DNA of 64,000 nucleotides from an uncultured Bacteroides sp. (GCA_900543205.1 UQQM01000004.1:38130-102129); one strand, 5' to 3'. Counted from the first letter of the stretch, positions 42,032 to 51,731 are shown. A program made the numbers and translations. Notes: generated by a model from the sequence alone, not told the origin.

Positions 42032-43441
42032 ATGAAAAAAGGTATATTGGTAGTATTGATTTCCGTCCTGGCAAGCGGACTGACAGCCTTCGGCATAGCC
42101 AAGACGGCCGGTCCGGCGGAGACACGTGTGGTGTACGGGCCCGACGACAAGATGGTGAGGACTGTCAATCTGGCAATGTCGGACTATCCTGATTTCACAT
42201 ACGCGGCGGAGAACGCCGTCGAGGCCGTGGTCTATGTCCAGGTGACCGTGAAATCGGAGAGGCAGCAATATTATATAGACCCGTTCTTCCGCTTCTTCTT
42301 CGGTGACGAAGGCCAGCCCAGGGAGAACATACGCAGGGGCAGCGGCTCCGGAGTCATCATCCGCTCTGACGGATACATAGTCACGAACAACCATGTGGTG
42401 GCCGACGCGACCGAGGTCAAGGTCACTCTCAACAATAACAAGACCTACGACGCGACCGTGGTCGGGACCGACCCCGCGACCGACGTGGCCCTGATAAAGA
42501 TCGAGGAGGACAACCTTCCCGTGCTGCAGTTCGCCGATTCCGACAAGCTCAGGCTGGGTGAATGGGTGCTCGCGATAGGCAGCCCCCTCGGAGAGGAGCT
42601 CCGTTCCACCATCACCGCCGGCATAGTCAGCGCCAAGGGCCGCTCGATGCCGAGCAACGGAGAATTCAAGATTGAATCCTTCATCCAGACCGACGCTGCG
42701 GTGAACCCCGGCAATTCCGGCGGCGCCCTCGTCAACAAGGAAGGCGAGCTGGTGGGCATCAACACCGCCATTGTCTCGACGACCGGCTCCTACACGGGAT
42801 ACTCGTTCGCGGTTCCCTCCAACATAGTCAAGAAGGTGGTTTCCGACCTGATTGACTTCGGTTCCGTGAGGCGCGCGACCCTCGGTGTCACCATGAGCAT
42901 GATAGACGAGGAGACAGCAAAGGAGCTCAAGCTGGATTCGCTGGACGGTGTCCTTATTCATGAGGTTCTTCCCGGCAGCTCCGCCCAGAAGGCCGGAGTA
43001 AAGAAGGGAGATATCCTGCTCGCCGTCGACGGGACCGTAATCAAGTCGCCTTCGGCGCTTCAGGAGAAGGTGAACAGCTTCCATCCCGGCGACAAGGCGG
43101 TGCTCAAGCTGCTGCGCGACGGCAAGGAAATCACCCTCGATGTGACTTTCCAGGAGGGTACTGACGAGATAGGCAACGTGGAGGAGGACGGAACGGTTAT
43201 GTTCTACGGAGCGAAGCTGGCTCCCGCCGACAGGGGCGTGAAGATAGTTGACGCCGGCAACGGCAGGCTGGCCCAGGCCGGAGGAGTGGACGGATTCATA
43301 ATCCTCTATGTCAACGACCAGAAGGTCAGCAAGCCCGAGGACGTGATAGAAATCGCCAAGAAGAGCAGGCGCTCCATCTTCATCGAGGGCGTGACCTCGA
43401 CCGGAAGGCCCGGCTACTTCGGATTCGGCAAGGACGACTGA
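42032..43441 (+). CDS. HtrA/DegP-family periplasmic serine protease with PDZ domain
   Basis: This is a 469-residue envelope protease and chaperone. An N-terminal signal anchor (MKKGILVVLISVLASGLTAFGIA) precedes the trypsin-like domain. The complete triad is H121 (VTNNHVV), D151 (ATDVALI) and S229 (NPGNSGGALV). A PDZ domain lies at about 295-380 (GVTMSMIDEETAKELKLDSLDGVLI...), and a second, degenerate PDZ-like part follows near 395-460. The family degrades misfolded envelope proteins under heat and oxidative stress. A good intrinsic terminator lies 35 nt after the stop. The 150-nt gap before it shows no exact TAnnTTTG, so its promoter may depend on a stress sigma factor. Confidence 0.95.
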   Translation: MKKGILVVLISVLASGLTAFGIAKTAGPAETRVVYGPDDKMVRTVNLAMSDYPDFTYAAENAVEAVVYVQVTVKSERQQYYIDPFFRFFFGDEGQPRENIRRGSGSGVIIRSDGYIVTNNHVVADATEVKVTLNNNKTYDATVVGTDPATDVALIKIEEDNLPVLQFADSDKLRLGEWVLAIGSPLGEELRSTITAGIVSAKGRSMPSNGEFKIESFIQTDAAVNPGNSGGALVNKEGELVGINTAIVSTTGSYTGYSFAVPSNIVKKVVSDLIDFGSVRRATLGVTMSMIDEETAKELKLDSLDGVLIHEVLPGSSAQKAGVKKGDILLAVDGTVIKSPSALQEKVNSFHPGDKAVLKLLRDGKEITLDVTFQEGTDEIGNVEEDGTVMFYGAKLAPADRGVKIVDAGNGRLAQAGGVDGFIILYVNDQKVSKPEDVIEIAKKSRRSIFIEGVTSTGRPGYFGFGKDD

Positions 43442-43476
43442 TTCCTGAACTGAATATATTTCTGATATTTGCCCAT

Positions 43477-43506
43477 GCGGCGGGGTTCCGGCCCCGCCGC
43501 TTTTTT
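43477..43506 (+). terminator. Intrinsic terminator after htrA
   Basis: GCGGCGGGG (43477-43485) pairs with CCCCGCCGC (43492-43500) as a perfect 9-bp GC stem around a 6-nt loop. Six Ts follow at once (43501-43506). It ends the htrA transcript and separates it from rpoD. Confidence 0.92.
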
Positions 43507-43530
43507 GTTGATAAAAAACTTGAGATTGTT

Positions 43531-43575
43531 GAAACTTTTTAAGAACGTGCACGTATATATACACGAAAAAGTTTC
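43531..43575. promoter_or_regulatory. Perfect 10-bp inverted repeat just upstream of rpoD
   Basis: GAAACTTTTT (43531-43540) and AAAAAGTTTC (43566-43575) are exact complements around a 25-nt spacer. The second arm ends 9 nt before the rpoD ATG. The spacer itself holds two palindromes, CGTGCACG (43546-43553) and GTATATATAC (43553-43562). No TAnnTTTG box is evident here. It could be an operator or an RNA hairpin that controls rpoD translation. Confidence 0.6.
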
Positions 43576-43584
43576 AGAAAAGAG

Positions 43585-44445
43585 ATGAGACAGCTTAAGA
43601 TTACAAAATCCATCACAAACCGCGAAAGCGCCTCCCTTGACAAATATCTTCAGGAAATAGGACGCGAGGAGCTCGTGTCCCCGGAGGAGGAGGTGGAGCT
43701 TGCCCAGCGCATACGCAAGGGCGACCAGGAAGCTCTCGAGAAGCTCACCCGCGCGAACCTGCGCTTCGTGGTCTCCGTCGCGAAGCAGTACCAGAACCAG
43801 GGGCTCAGCCTCCCCGACCTCATCAACGAGGGCAACCTCGGCCTGATCAAGGCCGCCGAGAAGTTCGATGAGACCAGGGGATTCAAGTTCATATCATACG
43901 CAGTATGGTGGATCCGCCAGTCGATACTCCAGGCCCTTGCGGAGCAGAGCCGCATCGTCAGGCTTCCGCTCAACCAGGTGGGCTCGCTGAACAAGATAAA
44001 CAAGGCTCTCGGAAAGTTCGAACAGGAGAATGAGCGCCAGCCTTCTACCGACGAGCTCGCCGAGATGATAGACATACCGAAGGACAAGATAGCCGACACC
44101 CTCAGGGTTTCGGGACGCCATGTGAGCGTGGACGCACCCTTCGTCGAGGGTGAGGACAACAGCCTGCTCGACGTGCTGCCCAACGAGGATTCGCCCAGCG
44201 CCGACAGGGGGCTGACCAACGAGTCCCTGAGCACCGAAATCGAAAGGGCGCTCCAGATACTCACGCCCCGCGAGCGCGAGATCATCAAGTCCTTCTTCGG
44301 CATAGGCTGCCAGGAGATGACCCTCGAAGAGATCGGAGAGCGTCTTGACCTCACCCGCGAGCGCGTGCGCCAGATCAAGGAGAAGGCGATACGCAAGCTC
44401 AAGAAGCCGGCCGCAAGCAAACTTCTTAAGTCCTACCTCGGCTGA
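43585..44445 (+). CDS. rpoD: Primary sigma factor RpoD (SigA)
   Basis: This is the 286-residue housekeeping sigma factor. It has the short Bacteroidetes form, starting [26 protein letters not shown] and lacking region 1.1. Region 2 is intact ([58 protein letters not shown]). Region 3 ([16 protein letters not shown]) and region 4 ([47 protein letters not shown]) follow. It should read the -33/-7 promoters noted across this window. The stop overlaps the argS start by 1 nt (TGATGA), so rpoD, argS and the radical-SAM gene form one operon. Confidence 0.97.
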   Translation: MRQLKITKSITNRESASLDKYLQEIGREELVSPEEEVELAQRIRKGDQEALEKLTRANLRFVVSVAKQYQNQGLSLPDLINEGNLGLIKAAEKFDETRGFKFISYAVWWIRQSILQALAEQSRIVRLPLNQVGSLNKINKALGKFEQENERQPSTDELAEMIDIPKDKIADTLRVSGRHVSVDAPFVEGEDNSLLDVLPNEDSPSADRGLTNESLSTEIERALQILTPREREIIKSFFGIGCQEMTLEEIGERLDLTRERVRQIKEKAIRKLKKPAASKLLKSYLG

Positions 44446-46175
44446 TGACAGCGGAACAGCTCATAGCCGCGAAGGCCTCAGAGGCTGTCAAGGCGATATA
44501 CGGCGCCGAGCTCGAACCGTCGGCGCTTCAGGTCCAGCCCACCCGCAAGGAGTTCGAGGGCGACTACACTCTCGTGGTTTTCCCCCTGCTCAAGATTTCG
44601 CGGCAGGCTCCGGACGCCACAGGTAACGCCATAGGCGAGTGGCTTCTGGCCAACTGCGCCGAAATCTCCGCGTTCAACTCCGTGAAGGGTTTCCTGAACC
44701 TTTCCCTCTCCGGCGTGTACTGGCAGGAGAGGCTGTCCTCCGTGGCGGCGGACTCCGATTACGGCAGGCTCCCGTCCACCGGACGCAGGATAATGGTCGA
44801 ATTCTCATCGCCCAACACCAACAAGCCCCTTCACCTGGGCCACGTGCGCAACAACCTTCTCGGATTCTCCGTCTCGGAGCTGCTCGAGGCGGCCGGCAAC
44901 GAGGTCATCAAGGTCACGCTCGTGAACGACAGGGGAGTGCATATCTGCAAGTCCATGTACGCATGGCAGCAGCGCTTCGGAGGTGCCACCCCGGAGAGCA
45001 GCGGAAAGAAGGGCGACCATCTCGTCGGCGACTGCTATGTGGAGTACGCCAGGATGGAGAAGGAGGACCCTTCGGTCATCGACAAGGTGCACGACATGCT
45101 CGTGAAATGGGAGGAGGGCGACCCCGAAGTGCGCGCCCTCTGGGAGAAGATGAACGGCTGGGTGTTCGACGGCTTCGAGCAGACCTACAAGGCTCTGGGA
45201 ATCTCTTTCGACCGGACATATTACGAACATGACACCTACCTGCTCGGCAAGGAGCTCGTGCAGCGCGGCCTCGACATGGGAGTGTTCCAGCGCGATCCCG
45301 ACGGGTCAGTATGGTGCGACCTCACCGCCGACGGTCTCGACCGCAAGCTGCTGCTGCGCTCGGACGGAACCTCCGTCTACATCACCCAGGATCTCGGCAC
45401 CGCAGAGAAGCGTTTCGAGGAGTACAGCCTGGATTCGCACATCTACGTGGTGGGCGACGAGCAGAACTATCATTTCCAGGTGCTCAAGCTGATACTCAAG
45501 AAACTCGGTTTCGGCTGGGCCGACCAGATCTATCATCTGTCGTACGGCATGGTGGAGCTCCCCGAGGGCAAGATGAAATCCCGTGAGGGAACCGTCGTGG
45601 ACGCCGACGACCTGATCGAGAAGATGTACGAGGAGGCGAAGGCGACTTCTGACGAGAGCGGCAAGCTAGCCGGGCTGCCTGAGGAGGAGAAGGACAGGCT
45701 CTACCACACCATCGGCCTCGGGGCCCTCAAGTACTTCATACTCAAGGTCGACCCCAAGAAGAAGATGCTCTTCAACCCCAAGGAGTCAATCGATTTCAAC
45801 GGCAATACCGGGCCCTTCATCCAGTATACCCACGCCCGCATCAAATCCATACTCAGGAAGGCCGGGGAGCAGGGCATAGAAGCGAAGTTGGACACTGACG
45901 CCGCGCTGAGCCCCAAGGAGGTGCGTCTCGTGAAGCTGATTTCATCCTATCCCCAGAAGGTGGCCGAGGCCGCCGAGGCGCTTTCGCCCGCGCTTATCGC
46001 GAATTACTGCTACGAGCTCTCGAAGGAGTTCAACCAGTACTATCACGACACCATGATACTGCGCGAACCGGACAGGAAGCTGCTCGAGATGCGTCTCGTG
46101 CTCATCTCCACGCTGGCCTCCGTGCTCAGCAAGGCAATGAAGATACTCGGAATTGAACTGCCTGACAGAATGTGA
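44445..46175 (+). CDS. argS: Arginine-tRNA ligase
   Basis: This 576-residue class I aminoacyl-tRNA synthetase charges tRNA-Arg. The HIGH-type motif HLGHVRN begins at residue 130, following the ArgRS-specific SSPNTNKPLH (family: SSPNxxKPxHxGH). The KMSKS-like loop reads GKMKSREGTV near residue 385. The C-terminal anticodon-binding domain (LIANYCYELSKEFNQYYHDTMI) is normal. Length is typical. It is translationally coupled to rpoD. The radical-SAM gene start lies inside its last codons. Confidence 0.97.
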   Translation: MTAEQLIAAKASEAVKAIYGAELEPSALQVQPTRKEFEGDYTLVVFPLLKISRQAPDATGNAIGEWLLANCAEISAFNSVKGFLNLSLSGVYWQERLSSVAADSDYGRLPSTGRRIMVEFSSPNTNKPLHLGHVRNNLLGFSVSELLEAAGNEVIKVTLVNDRGVHICKSMYAWQQRFGGATPESSGKKGDHLVGDCYVEYARMEKEDPSVIDKVHDMLVKWEEGDPEVRALWEKMNGWVFDGFEQTYKALGISFDRTYYEHDTYLLGKELVQRGLDMGVFQRDPDGSVWCDLTADGLDRKLLLRSDGTSVYITQDLGTAEKRFEEYSLDSHIYVVGDEQNYHFQVLKLILKKLGFGWADQIYHLSYGMVELPEGKMKSREGTVVDADDLIEKMYEEAKATSDESGKLAGLPEEEKDRLYHTIGLGALKYFILKVDPKKKMLFNPKESIDFNGNTGPFIQYTHARIKSILRKAGEQGIEAKLDTDAALSPKEVRLVKLISSYPQKVAEAAEALSPALIANYCYELSKEFNQYYHDTMILREPDRKLLEMRLVLISTLASVLSKAMKILGIELPDRM

Positions 46176-47880
46176 CATACCTACTTCCGTAAAGGAAGTC
46201 GAAAAGCTCGGCTGGGACTACATAGACGTCATCATCTTCACCGGAGACGCCTTTGTGGACCATCCGAGTTTCGGTACGGCCTGCATCGCGCGCTGGCTGC
46301 AGAGGCACGGCTACCGCATCGCGGTGGTGCCCCAGCCCAACTGGCGGGATGACCTCCGCGATTTCCGGAAGCTCGGCGCCCCGAGGCTGTATTTCGCCGT
46401 CAATGCGGGGGCCATGGACTCCATGGTCAACCACTATACGGCGGCCAGGCGCCTCCGGCACGACGACGCCTATACCCCCGAAGGGAGGGCTGGCCAGCGC
46501 CCCGACAGGGCGGTGACGGTCTATTCCCGGATACTCAAGCGGCTGTGGCCCGAAGTCCCCGTGGTGATAGGGGGAGTCGAGGCCTCCCTCCGCCGTCTGA
46601 CGCACTACGACTACTGGGACGACAGGATCATGCCCTCGGTGCTGGTGGACAGCGGAGCCGACTGGCTGTGCTACGGGATGGGGGAGAAGCCCATGCTCGA
46701 GCTCACCCGTGCCATCGAGTCCGGCCGCAACGTGAGCCAGATCGAGCGCATACCCCAGCTGGCCTTCCTGCGGAAGGGCCGTCCAAGGGCGGAGAACCCT
46801 CTGGTCCTGCATTCATACGAGCGCTGCTGCGGCGACGCCCGGGCGTTTGCGGAGAATTTCCACAACATTGAGACCCATGCCAACATGCTGCACCCCCAGA
46901 CCATTGTGGAGCCTGTCGGTGACGGGTACGTCCAGGTGAACCCTCCGTATCCGCCCGCCAGCACGGAAGAGATGGATTCCTGGTGGGACCTTCCTTTCAC
47001 GAAGCGGCCCCATCCAAGGTACAAGGGCAAGAGGATTCCGGCATACGACATGATAAAGGACTCCATCATCACGCACAGGGGCTGTTTCGGAGGATGCAAT
47101 TTCTGCACTATAGCCGCGCATCAGGGCAAGTTCATACAGTCGCGTTCGGAGGAGTCCATACTCAAGGAGGTCCGCCGGCTCGCCTCGATGCCCGAGTTCC
47201 ACGGCAATATCTCCGATCTCGGCGCCCCTACGGCCAACATGTACGGCCTGCATGGCAGGGACACCGGAATATGCTCCAAATGCCGGCGCAAGTCCTGCCT
47301 CTTCCCGGCCCGCTGCCCGAACCTCGAGGTGGACCACGGGCGGCTGCTGGAGCTCTACAGGAAGGTGGACGCGGTCAAGGGCGTGCGGCATTCGTACATA
47401 GGCAGCGGAATACGCTATGACCTCTTCCTCGACGAGAACGGATTCCTCGACGCAAACGGGAAGAAATACCTGCGGGAGCTGATGCTGCACCACACTTCCG
47501 GGCGTCTGAAGGTGGCTCCCGAGCACACCGAGGAGAAGGTGCTGAAGTATATGGGCAAGCCTTCGTTCAGGCTTTTCGAAAGGCTGAGGAGGGAATTCGA
47601 CAGGATAAACGCCGAAAACGGCACCCGTACCGAACTCGTTCCGTATTTCATATCCTCGCATCCCGGATGCACCATGCAGGACATGCTCCGCCTGCGCGCA
47701 AACCCCTGTCTCAGGGGAATATGGATGGACCAGGTGCAGGACTTCATGCCCACCCCCATGACTACGTCCTCGGTGATGTTCAGCACGGGTCTGGACCCCC
47801 ATACGATGAAGCCGGTTTTCGTGGAACGCGACCCCGACAGAAAAAAAGCGCAGAAGGCGGTTTTTTTTCAAAAAAAATAA
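46153..47880 (+). CDS. YgiQ-family radical SAM protein
   Basis: This 575-residue protein has the radical-SAM cluster CFGGCNFC with Cys at 311, 315 and 318. The YgiQ-type N-terminal domain is SVKEVEKLGWDYIDVIIFTGDAFVDHPSFGTACIARWL, followed by VVIGGVEASLRRLTHYDYWDD. The C-terminal PYFISSHPGCTMQDMLRLR is also characteristic. Its reaction is not established. A TTG start at 46153, inside argS, is needed to include the conserved PTSVKEVE segment; no ATG fits. The C-terminus is Lys/Phe-rich (AVFFQKK), written in runs of A and T that may act as slippage-prone sequence. Coupling to argS suggests a housekeeping role. Confidence 0.9.
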   Translation: MNCLTECDIPTSVKEVEKLGWDYIDVIIFTGDAFVDHPSFGTACIARWLQRHGYRIAVVPQPNWRDDLRDFRKLGAPRLYFAVNAGAMDSMVNHYTAARRLRHDDAYTPEGRAGQRPDRAVTVYSRILKRLWPEVPVVIGGVEASLRRLTHYDYWDDRIMPSVLVDSGADWLCYGMGEKPMLELTRAIESGRNVSQIERIPQLAFLRKGRPRAENPLVLHSYERCCGDARAFAENFHNIETHANMLHPQTIVEPVGDGYVQVNPPYPPASTEEMDSWWDLPFTKRPHPRYKGKRIPAYDMIKDSIITHRGCFGGCNFCTIAAHQGKFIQSRSEESILKEVRRLASMPEFHGNISDLGAPTANMYGLHGRDTGICSKCRRKSCLFPARCPNLEVDHGRLLELYRKVDAVKGVRHSYIGSGIRYDLFLDENGFLDANGKKYLRELMLHHTSGRLKVAPEHTEEKVLKYMGKPSFRLFERLRREFDRINAENGTRTELVPYFISSHPGCTMQDMLRLRANPCLRGIWMDQVQDFMPTPMTTSSVMFSTGLDPHTMKPVFVERDPDRKKAQKAVFFQKK

Positions 47881-47913
47881 TACTATTATTGCAGTCGCAA
47901 ATTCAAGAAATAT

Positions 47914-48288
47914 ATGGCAGCCGACAACAAGAAACGACACATCGTCAGCTATGAGAACATGTCCCGCGAACTGGCAGAGGCCTTCGCGGAGAAGTACCCC
48001 AAAGGATCAAGCGACTATCTTCCTGACATAGTCAGATATACCAAGCCTGACGGCACCCCGTTCTATGCGGTGATGATTGAGGTTCCGGATGCGATCTACC
48101 TTGTGAAGATCAAGGTGAAGATTGACGACGCCGATGACATCGAGCGCTGGCTTGAAGGCGAGGAAGATGCGGAGAACGAGCAGGTGACCGGCTCAAGCGC
48201 GGTCGGCGGCGATGAGGGCGGCCCTCTGCCTGATGACAACATTTCGCAATACGGTGCGGACGACGAGCCACAGGATGCAGCTGATTAA
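47914..48288 (+). CDS. Conserved acidic hypothetical protein
   Basis: This is a 124-residue protein I do not recognise as a named family. Residues 1-75 are ordered-looking (YENMSRELAEAFAEKYPKGSSDYLPDIVRYTKPDG, then a beta-rich FYAVMIEVPDAIYLVKIKVKIDD). Residues 78-124 are low-complexity and strongly acidic (EGEEDAENEQ...DDEPQDAAD). There is no signal peptide or membrane span, so it is probably cytosolic. It overlaps the ClC gene by 14 nt, so the two are translationally coupled. A role as a small partner of the channel or of the preceding operon is possible, but nothing in the sequence proves it. Confidence 0.82.
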   Translation: MAADNKKRHIVSYENMSRELAEAFAEKYPKGSSDYLPDIVRYTKPDGTPFYAVMIEVPDAIYLVKIKVKIDDADDIERWLEGEEDAENEQVTGSSAVGGDEGGPLPDDNISQYGADDEPQDAAD

Positions 48289-50029
48289 TCCACTGAAGAA
48301 ATTATCCGAACACAGCAGACTGCTGCTGCTCAGTTTTATAATCGGCGTACTCTCAGGGTGCGCCGCTGTCGTTCTTGACAGGGCTATAGAGCTGATAAGC
48401 CACTTCCTTGTAGGCGGGAGCATCTACGGCAACGGCGAGAACTGGCGCTTCCTTATCCTGCCCGGAGTCGGAATGCTGATTTCGCTTCTCCTGGTCAGGT
48501 ATGTTGTGCGCGACAACATAGGGCACGGAGTCACGAAGGTTCTTCTCGCCGTGTCCAGGAACGAATCCAAGATACGTCCCCACAATATCTGGTCCTCGGT
48601 CCTCACCTCGTCCTTCACGATAGGCTTCGGCGGCTCCGTGGGAGCGGAGGCCCCGATAGTCTATACCGGTGCCGCCATAGGTTCCAACATCGGCAGGGTC
48701 TGCGGGCTCAGCTACCGCAGCATCACGATATTGCTGGGATGCGGTGCCGCCGGGGCGATAGCCGGTATTTTCAAGGCTCCGCTTGCGGGCGTGCTCTTCA
48801 CGATGGAGATACTTCTGTTCAACGTCTCCATGAATTCGATGCTTCCGCTGCTGATTTCGACGATTTCCGCCACGGTGGTGTCGTATGTATTCAGGGGGTC
48901 GACTCCGGTTTTCGCCTGCACCCTGACCCCGTTCGCGATGGGCAATATCCCGTTCTACCTGATTCTCGGTGTGGCGGCCGGGCTCTTTTCGCTCTATTTC
49001 ACAAACGGCACGCTTTGGCTGGAGGACAGGCTCGGGCGTATACGGAACGTCTATGTCCGCTGGCTGCTCTGCGCGGTAGGCCTTGGCCTGCTGATTTTCC
49101 TTTTCCCTCCTCTCTACGGCCAGGGCTACGATTCGCTCAACGCCCTGCTGGCCGGGAGGGGCATTGACGTGGAGGGAAGCACCTTCCTCGGGTTCATGAC
49201 CCGTTCCGCCTGGGGCGTGCCGCTGTTCTTCCTGCTGGTGTTGTTCTTCAAGATAATCGCGATGACGCTCACGAATTCCGGCGGCGGCGTGGGAGGAACC
49301 TTCGGCCCCACCCTGTTTGCCGGCGCGATTCTGGGTTTCGTTGTCGCCCGCTGCCTCAATCTCTCAGGGGCCGAGGTGCCGGAGCAGAATTTCGTGCTGG
49401 TCGGCATGGCCGCGCTCATGTCTTCGGTGATGCAGTCTCCGATGACCGCAATCTTCCTGATAGCGGAGATCTCCGGAGGCTACGAGCTCCTGCTGCCCCT
49501 GATCCTGACTTCCACGGTGTCCTTCGGCACCGTGCGCATATTCGAGCGCTATTCAATCTACACGAAGCGCATAGCGCAGAGCGGCGACCTGCTGACGCAT
49601 GACAGCGACCAGGCCGTGCTGACTCTCCTGAACACCAACAGCCTCATCCGGGACAAATACCCCAAGGTGCAGATTGACGCGCCGCTGAGGGATATCATCG
49701 GCATGGTTTCGGAGAGCGACGCCGCTGTGCTGGCGGTCATAGACTCGCAGGGCCGTTTCCAGGGCATGGTGGACCTTGCGGCTGCGCGGAAATATCTCTT
49801 CGATACGGACCAGTACGACAAGATCCATGTCTACAACCTCATGGAGACTCCTCCGGAGTATATCTACTACGGGGAGAAGATGGATTCCGTGATGCATAAG
49901 TTCGACAAGACGGGCGCATGGCGTCTGCCGGTGATTGACGAAAACCGCAAGTATCTGGGCTTCATCTCCAAGTCCCGGCTGCTTACCGCCTATCGCGCCG
50001 AACTTAAAGAAATCTCGATGCAGGACTAG
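48275..50029 (+). CDS. ClC-family chloride channel/transporter with CBS pair
   Basis: This is a 584-residue inner-membrane protein of the voltage-gated chloride channel family. It has about ten or more hydrophobic helices and the ClC selectivity segments FGGSVGAEAPIVYTGAAIGSNIG (about residues 111-133) and TNSGGGVGGTFGPTLFAGAILG. Two C-terminal CBS domains follow (about 455-584, for example LRDIIGMVSESDAAVLAVIDSQGRFQGMVDL), which usually bind nucleotides. The start at 48275 overlaps the preceding gene. A TTG start farther upstream would add 21 residues without family support. Whether it is a channel or an H+/Cl- exchanger is not resolved by the sequence read here. Confidence 0.93.
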   Translation: MQLINPLKKLSEHSRLLLLSFIIGVLSGCAAVVLDRAIELISHFLVGGSIYGNGENWRFLILPGVGMLISLLLVRYVVRDNIGHGVTKVLLAVSRNESKIRPHNIWSSVLTSSFTIGFGGSVGAEAPIVYTGAAIGSNIGRVCGLSYRSITILLGCGAAGAIAGIFKAPLAGVLFTMEILLFNVSMNSMLPLLISTISATVVSYVFRGSTPVFACTLTPFAMGNIPFYLILGVAAGLFSLYFTNGTLWLEDRLGRIRNVYVRWLLCAVGLGLLIFLFPPLYGQGYDSLNALLAGRGIDVEGSTFLGFMTRSAWGVPLFFLLVLFFKIIAMTLTNSGGGVGGTFGPTLFAGAILGFVVARCLNLSGAEVPEQNFVLVGMAALMSSVMQSPMTAIFLIAEISGGYELLLPLILTSTVSFGTVRIFERYSIYTKRIAQSGDLLTHDSDQAVLTLLNTNSLIRDKYPKVQIDAPLRDIIGMVSESDAAVLAVIDSQGRFQGMVDLAAARKYLFDTDQYDKIHVYNLMETPPEYIYYGEKMDSVMHKFDKTGAWRLPVIDENRKYLGFISKSRLLTAYRAELKEISMQD

Positions 50030-50074
50030 CCGGCACCGAGATTCCAAGAAACAGATTTATAGGTATTTGGAGTA

Positions 50075-51703
50075 TTATTCCTCTTTCTTGTTCCTGGCCT
50101 TGCGCTGCCCGGCAGCAGCTTTCACGAAGGCTGTGAATATAGGCTGGGGATGCTCGGGAGTGCTCTTGAATTCCGGGTGGAACTGCACTCCTATGAAGAA
50201 GGGGTGGGAGGGGATTTCCATGACCTCCACTAGCCCTGTCTGCGGATTGCGTCCGGTTGAAACCATTCCGGCCTTCTCGAACTCGGGGAGGAAGTCGGAG
50301 TTGAATTCGTAGCGGTGCCTGTGGCGCTCGGAAATCAGGTTGCTTCCGTAGATTTCCGCGATTCTGGAGCCCTTCTTGAGCTCGCATTCGTAGGCTCCCA
50401 GCCTCATGGTGCCGCCCTTGATGGTGGTGGACTTCTGATCCTCCATGAGGTCGATTACGGGATGTTCGGTCTTGGCGGTGACCTCGGTCGAGCAGGCGTC
50501 GTTCCAGCCGAGCACGTGCCTGGCGAACTCTACCACGCACATCTGCATGCCAAGGCAGATTCCGAAGAAGGGAACCCCGTGCTCCCTGGCGTATTTGATT
50601 GCGGAAATCTTGCCTTCGAGGCCGCGTTCCCCGAATCCCGGGGCGACGAGTATTCCGTCCGCCTTGCCGAGTATCTCGGCGGCGTTGTCATCGTTGAGGT
50701 GCTCGCTGTGGACGGTATGGACGTTGACCTTGCATTCGTTGGCGGCTCCCGCGTGCACGAACGACTCGAGTATGGACTTGTATGCGTCCTGGAGTTCGAC
50801 GTATTTGCCGACGAGGGCTATGTCCACCTCGGTCTTGGGGTTCTTCAGCTTCTCGAGGAACGCGTTCCATGCGCGCATGTCGGGCTGGGTGAAGTTGTCT
50901 ATCTGCAGGTGGCGCACCACGAGCTCGTCGAGATGCTCTTCGTGCATGTTGAGTGGCACCTGGTAGATGCTCCATGCATCGATGGACTGTATTACGTGTC
51001 CGGGCTTGACGTTGCCGAACATTGCGATTTTCTTCCTGATTTCGGGGGTCAGGGGGTGCTCCGTGCGGCACACGATTATATCCGGCTGGACTCCCGACTG
51101 CTGCAGCATCTGGACCGAGTGCTGGGTGGGCTTGGTCTTCAGCTCCTTGGCGGCGCTGAGGTAGGGCACCAGGGTCAGGTGTATGGACATGCAGTCCTCT
51201 TCGGGAAGCTCCCACTGGAGCTGGCGCACTGCCTCCACGAAAGGCTGTGACTCCATGTCACCTATGGTTCCGCCGATTTCGGTGATGATCACATCGTATT
51301 TGCCGGTCTTGCCGAGCAGCAGCATGCGGCGCTTGATTTCGTCGGTGATGTGGGGGATGATCTGGACGGTCTTGCCCAGGTACGCTCCTTCGCGCTCCTT
51401 GGTGATGACCGTGTAGTATATCTTGCCGGTGGTGACATTGTTGGCCTTGGAGGTGTGGACTCCGAGGAAGCGCTCGTAGTGTCCGAGGTCAAGGTCGGTC
51501 TCCGCTCCGTCCTCGGTCACGTAGCACTCTCCGTGTTCGTAGGGGTTGAGGGTTCCGGGGTCGACGTTGATGTAGGGGTCGAACTTCTGGATGGTGACGC
51601 TCAGGCCTCTTGCCTGAAGGAGTTTTGCGAGGGATGCGGCGATTATGCCCTTGCCCAGAGATGAGGCAACTCCGCCCGTGACGAAAATATACTTTGTGTC
51701 CAT
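50075..51703 (-). CDS. pyrG: CTP synthase
   Basis: This 542-residue enzyme makes CTP from UTP, ATP and glutamine. The N-terminal amidoligase starts KYIFVTGGVASSLGKGIIAASLAKLL, with the FDPYINVDPGTLNPYEHGE signature. The C-terminal glutaminase has the nucleophile C383 in FFGICLGMQ and later His/Glu (GVQFHPEFKSTPEHP). Length is the family norm. The true start is at 51703. An in-frame upstream start (51820) would run through the promoter of the opposite gene and has no homology. Its -7 box lies 9 nt before the ATG. Confidence 0.97.
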   Translation of the reverse strand: MDTKYIFVTGGVASSLGKGIIAASLAKLLQARGLSVTIQKFDPYINVDPGTLNPYEHGECYVTEDGAETDLDLGHYERFLGVHTSKANNVTTGKIYYTVITKEREGAYLGKTVQIIPHITDEIKRRMLLLGKTGKYDVIITEIGGTIGDMESQPFVEAVRQLQWELPEEDCMSIHLTLVPYLSAAKELKTKPTQHSVQMLQQSGVQPDIIVCRTEHPLTPEIRKKIAMFGNVKPGHVIQSIDAWSIYQVPLNMHEEHLDELVVRHLQIDNFTQPDMRAWNAFLEKLKNPKTEVDIALVGKYVELQDAYKSILESFVHAGAANECKVNVHTVHSEHLNDDNAAEILGKADGILVAPGFGERGLEGKISAIKYAREHGVPFFGICLGMQMCVVEFARHVLGWNDACSTEVTAKTEHPVIDLMEDQKSTTIKGGTMRLGAYECELKKGSRIAEIYGSNLISERHRHRYEFNSDFLPEFEKAGMVSTGRNPQTGLVEVMEIPSHPFFIGVQFHPEFKSTPEHPQPIFTAFVKAAAGQRKARNKKEE

Positions 51704-51712
51704 AACGGGATG

Positions 51713-51720
51713 CAAAGATA
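51713..51720 (-). promoter_or_regulatory. -7 promoter element of pyrG
   Basis: On the minus strand TATCTTTG is a perfect TAnnTTTG, ending 9 nt before the pyrG ATG at 51703. The predicted leader is about 5 nt. Confidence 0.6.
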
Positions 51721-51731
51721 ATAAAAGTTCG

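Noticed and set aside
41915..43564. Long open frame (about 550 codons) on the minus strand over htrA
   Set aside because: It is antisense to a protease with a full catalytic triad, has no recognisable motifs and is rich in His/Gly/Val as expected from the reverse of GC-rich codons.
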